Below are positions 6,177-7,408 of a DNA stretch of 7,408 nucleotides, in pieces. The stretch covers positions 1 to 7,408 of the forward strand of contig DNMQ01000149.1 of the NCBI GenBank assembly GCA_003488145.1, read 5' to 3'. Made by a program: the position numbers and the translations under genes. Position 1 is the stretch's first letter; each line of letters begins with the position of its first letter. Source of the stretch: Pseudomonas sp. GTDB lineage: Bacteria > Pseudomonadota > Gammaproteobacteria > Pseudomonadales > Pseudomonadaceae. Under the pieces are notes generated by a model. The model worked only from the letters and a program-made list of their open reading frames with translations. It did no database searches and was not told the origin of the DNA.

Positions 6177-7394
6177 TCAGCCTTTGTAGCGGCGCAGCAC
6201 CAGTGTGGAGTTGGTGCCACCGAAGCCGAAGCTGTTGCTCATCACGGTATCGAGCTGCACGTTCTCGCGGGTTTCGCGAAGAATCGGCATGTCGGCGACT
6301 TCCGGATCCAGCTCGTCGATGTTGGCGGAGCCCGCGATGAAGTTGCCTTCCATCATCAGCATCGAGTAGATCGCTTCATGAACGCCTGCAGCGCCCAGCG
6401 AGTGACCGGACAGGCTCTTGGTCGAGCTGATGGTCGGGATCTTGTCGCCGAACATGTTGCGCACGGCCTTGATCTCGGCCACGTCACCGACCGGCGTGGA
6501 GGTGCCGTGGGTGTTGAGGTAGTCGATCGTGGTATCAACGGTCGACATTGCCTGCTGCATGCAGCGCAGGGCGCCTTCGCCACTCGGCGCAACCATGTCG
6601 TAGCCGTCGGAAGTAGCACCGTAGCCGACGATTTCCGCGTAGATCTTGGCGCCGCGCTTGAGTGCGTGCTCCAACTCTTCGACCACCACCATGCCGCCAC
6701 CGCCGGCAATGACGAAACCGTCACGCTTGGCATCATAGGCGCGGGAGGCTTTCTCCGGCGTATCGTTGTACTGGCTGGACAGCGCGCCCATGGCGTCGAA
6801 CAGGCAGCTCTGGCTGTAATGCTCTTCTTCACCACCACCGGCGAAGACCACATCCTGCTTGCCCATCTGGATCTGTTCCATGGCATGGCCGATGCAATGC
6901 GCGCTGGTGGCGCAGGCCGAAGCGATGGAGTAGTTGATGCCCTTGATACGGAACGGCGTGGCCAGGCAGGCGGATACCGTGCTGCTCATGGTGCGCGGAA
7001 CACGATATGGGCCGATGCGCTTGACGCCCTTGTCGCGCAGGATGTCGATGGCTTCCATCTGGTTGATGGTCGAAGCACCACCGGAGCCGGCCACCAGGCC
7101 GATGCGCGGGTTGGAGATGTCATCGAGGGTGAAGCCGGCGTCTTTCACGGCCTGCTCCATTGCCAGATAGGCGTAGGCGGCAGCGTCACCCATGAAGCGC
7201 AGGACCTTGCGGTCGATCAGCTCTTCGATGTTCAGGTTGACGGAGCCGGAAATCTGGCTGCGCAGCCCCATGTCCGCGTAGGACTGGTTGAAGCGAATGC
7301 CGGGGCGGCCGGCGCGCAGGTTGCCGGAGACGGTCTCTTTGTCATTGCCATGGCAGGAAACGACACCCAGGCCAGTTCTCACGACGCGAGTCAT
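6177..7394 (-). CDS. fabB: 3-oxoacyl-[acyl-carrier-protein] synthase I, FabB
   Basis: A complete 405-residue beta-ketoacyl-ACP synthase I (E. coli FabB has 406). It condenses malonyl-ACP with acyl-ACP in type II fatty acid synthesis and is the enzyme that elongates the cis-unsaturated intermediate made by FabA. The catalytic triad is visible: C161 in [13 protein letters not shown]296 in [12 protein letters not shown] and H331 in [12 protein letters not shown], with K326 nearby. The glycine-rich [13 protein letters not shown] motif is near the end, and [20 protein letters not shown] matches E. coli exactly. The start has a GAAGGA ribosome-binding site with good spacing to the ATG at 7394. Two in-frame stops follow in tandem at 6177-6179 and 6171-6173. 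In pseudomonads fabB follows fabA in an operon; the last three bases of the window read TGA on this strand and may be the fabA stop, 11 bases before the fabB start. Its promoter lies outside the window. Confidence 0.97.
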   Translation of the reverse strand: MTRVVRTGLGVVSCHGNDKETVSGNLRAGRPGIRFNQSYADMGLRSQISGSVNLNIEELIDRKVLRFMGDAAAYAYLAMEQAVKDAGFTLDDISNPRIGLVAGSGGASTINQMEAIDILRDKGVKRIGPYRVPRTMSSTVSACLATPFRIKGINYSIASACATSAHCIGHAMEQIQMGKQDVVFAGGGEEEHYSQSCLFDAMGALSSQYNDTPEKASRAYDAKRDGFVIAGGGGMVVVEELEHALKRGAKIYAEIVGYGATSDGYDMVAPSGEGALRCMQQAMSTVDTTIDYLNTHGTSTPVGDVAEIKAVRNMFGDKIPTISSTKSLSGHSLGAAGVHEAIYSMLMMEGNFIAGSANIDELDPEVADMPILRETRENVQLDTVMSNSFGFGGTNSTLVLRRYKG

Positions 7395-7408
7395 GCGGAC
7401 GTCCTTCA

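Overview
The window looks like core chromosome of a gammaproteobacterium, most likely a pseudomonad (Pseudomonas sensu lato, perhaps the stutzeri group). This rests on the high GC content with strong codon-position bias, the close match of the HtpG, SstT and FabB proteins to their gammaproteobacterial families, a FliA-type promoter ahead of a chemoreceptor, and an Anr/Dnr-like box. From memory, P. aeruginosa also has a chemoreceptor gene next to fabB-fabA a short way from htpG, so the layout fits a known neighbourhood. No transposase, integrase, phage gene, CRISPR array, tRNA or rRNA was seen.

Layout, left to right: the 3' end of htpG (+) with a strong hairpin terminator; a convergent OsmC-family redox gene (-); a 230-base divergent intergenic region rich in signals (FNR/Anr-like box, a G-rich operator-like palindrome, leader hairpins on both sides); an exported TIM-barrel amidohydrolase with a TTG start (+); a small exported protein that looks like DUF3859 (+); a methyl-accepting chemotaxis protein with its own sigma-28-like promoter (+); the Na+/serine-threonine symporter sstT (+); a bidirectional terminator; and convergent fabB (-), whose upstream partner is probably fabA just outside the window. 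No gap without a gene exceeds 300 bases.

The genes do not form one pathway. HtpG and OsmC are stress proteins, the amidohydrolase and DUF3859 protein are a possible envelope pair of unknown role, the chemoreceptor belongs to the flagellar/chemotaxis regulon, SstT imports amino acids, and FabB elongates (including unsaturated) fatty acids. I see no new multi-gene system. The least routine part is the 1117-1346 intergenic region and the amidohydrolase it precedes: a candidate oxygen/nitric-oxide-responsive control site, a second operator-like palindrome, and a 13-pair hairpin that would bury the ribosome-binding site of a TTG-started gene of unknown substrate.
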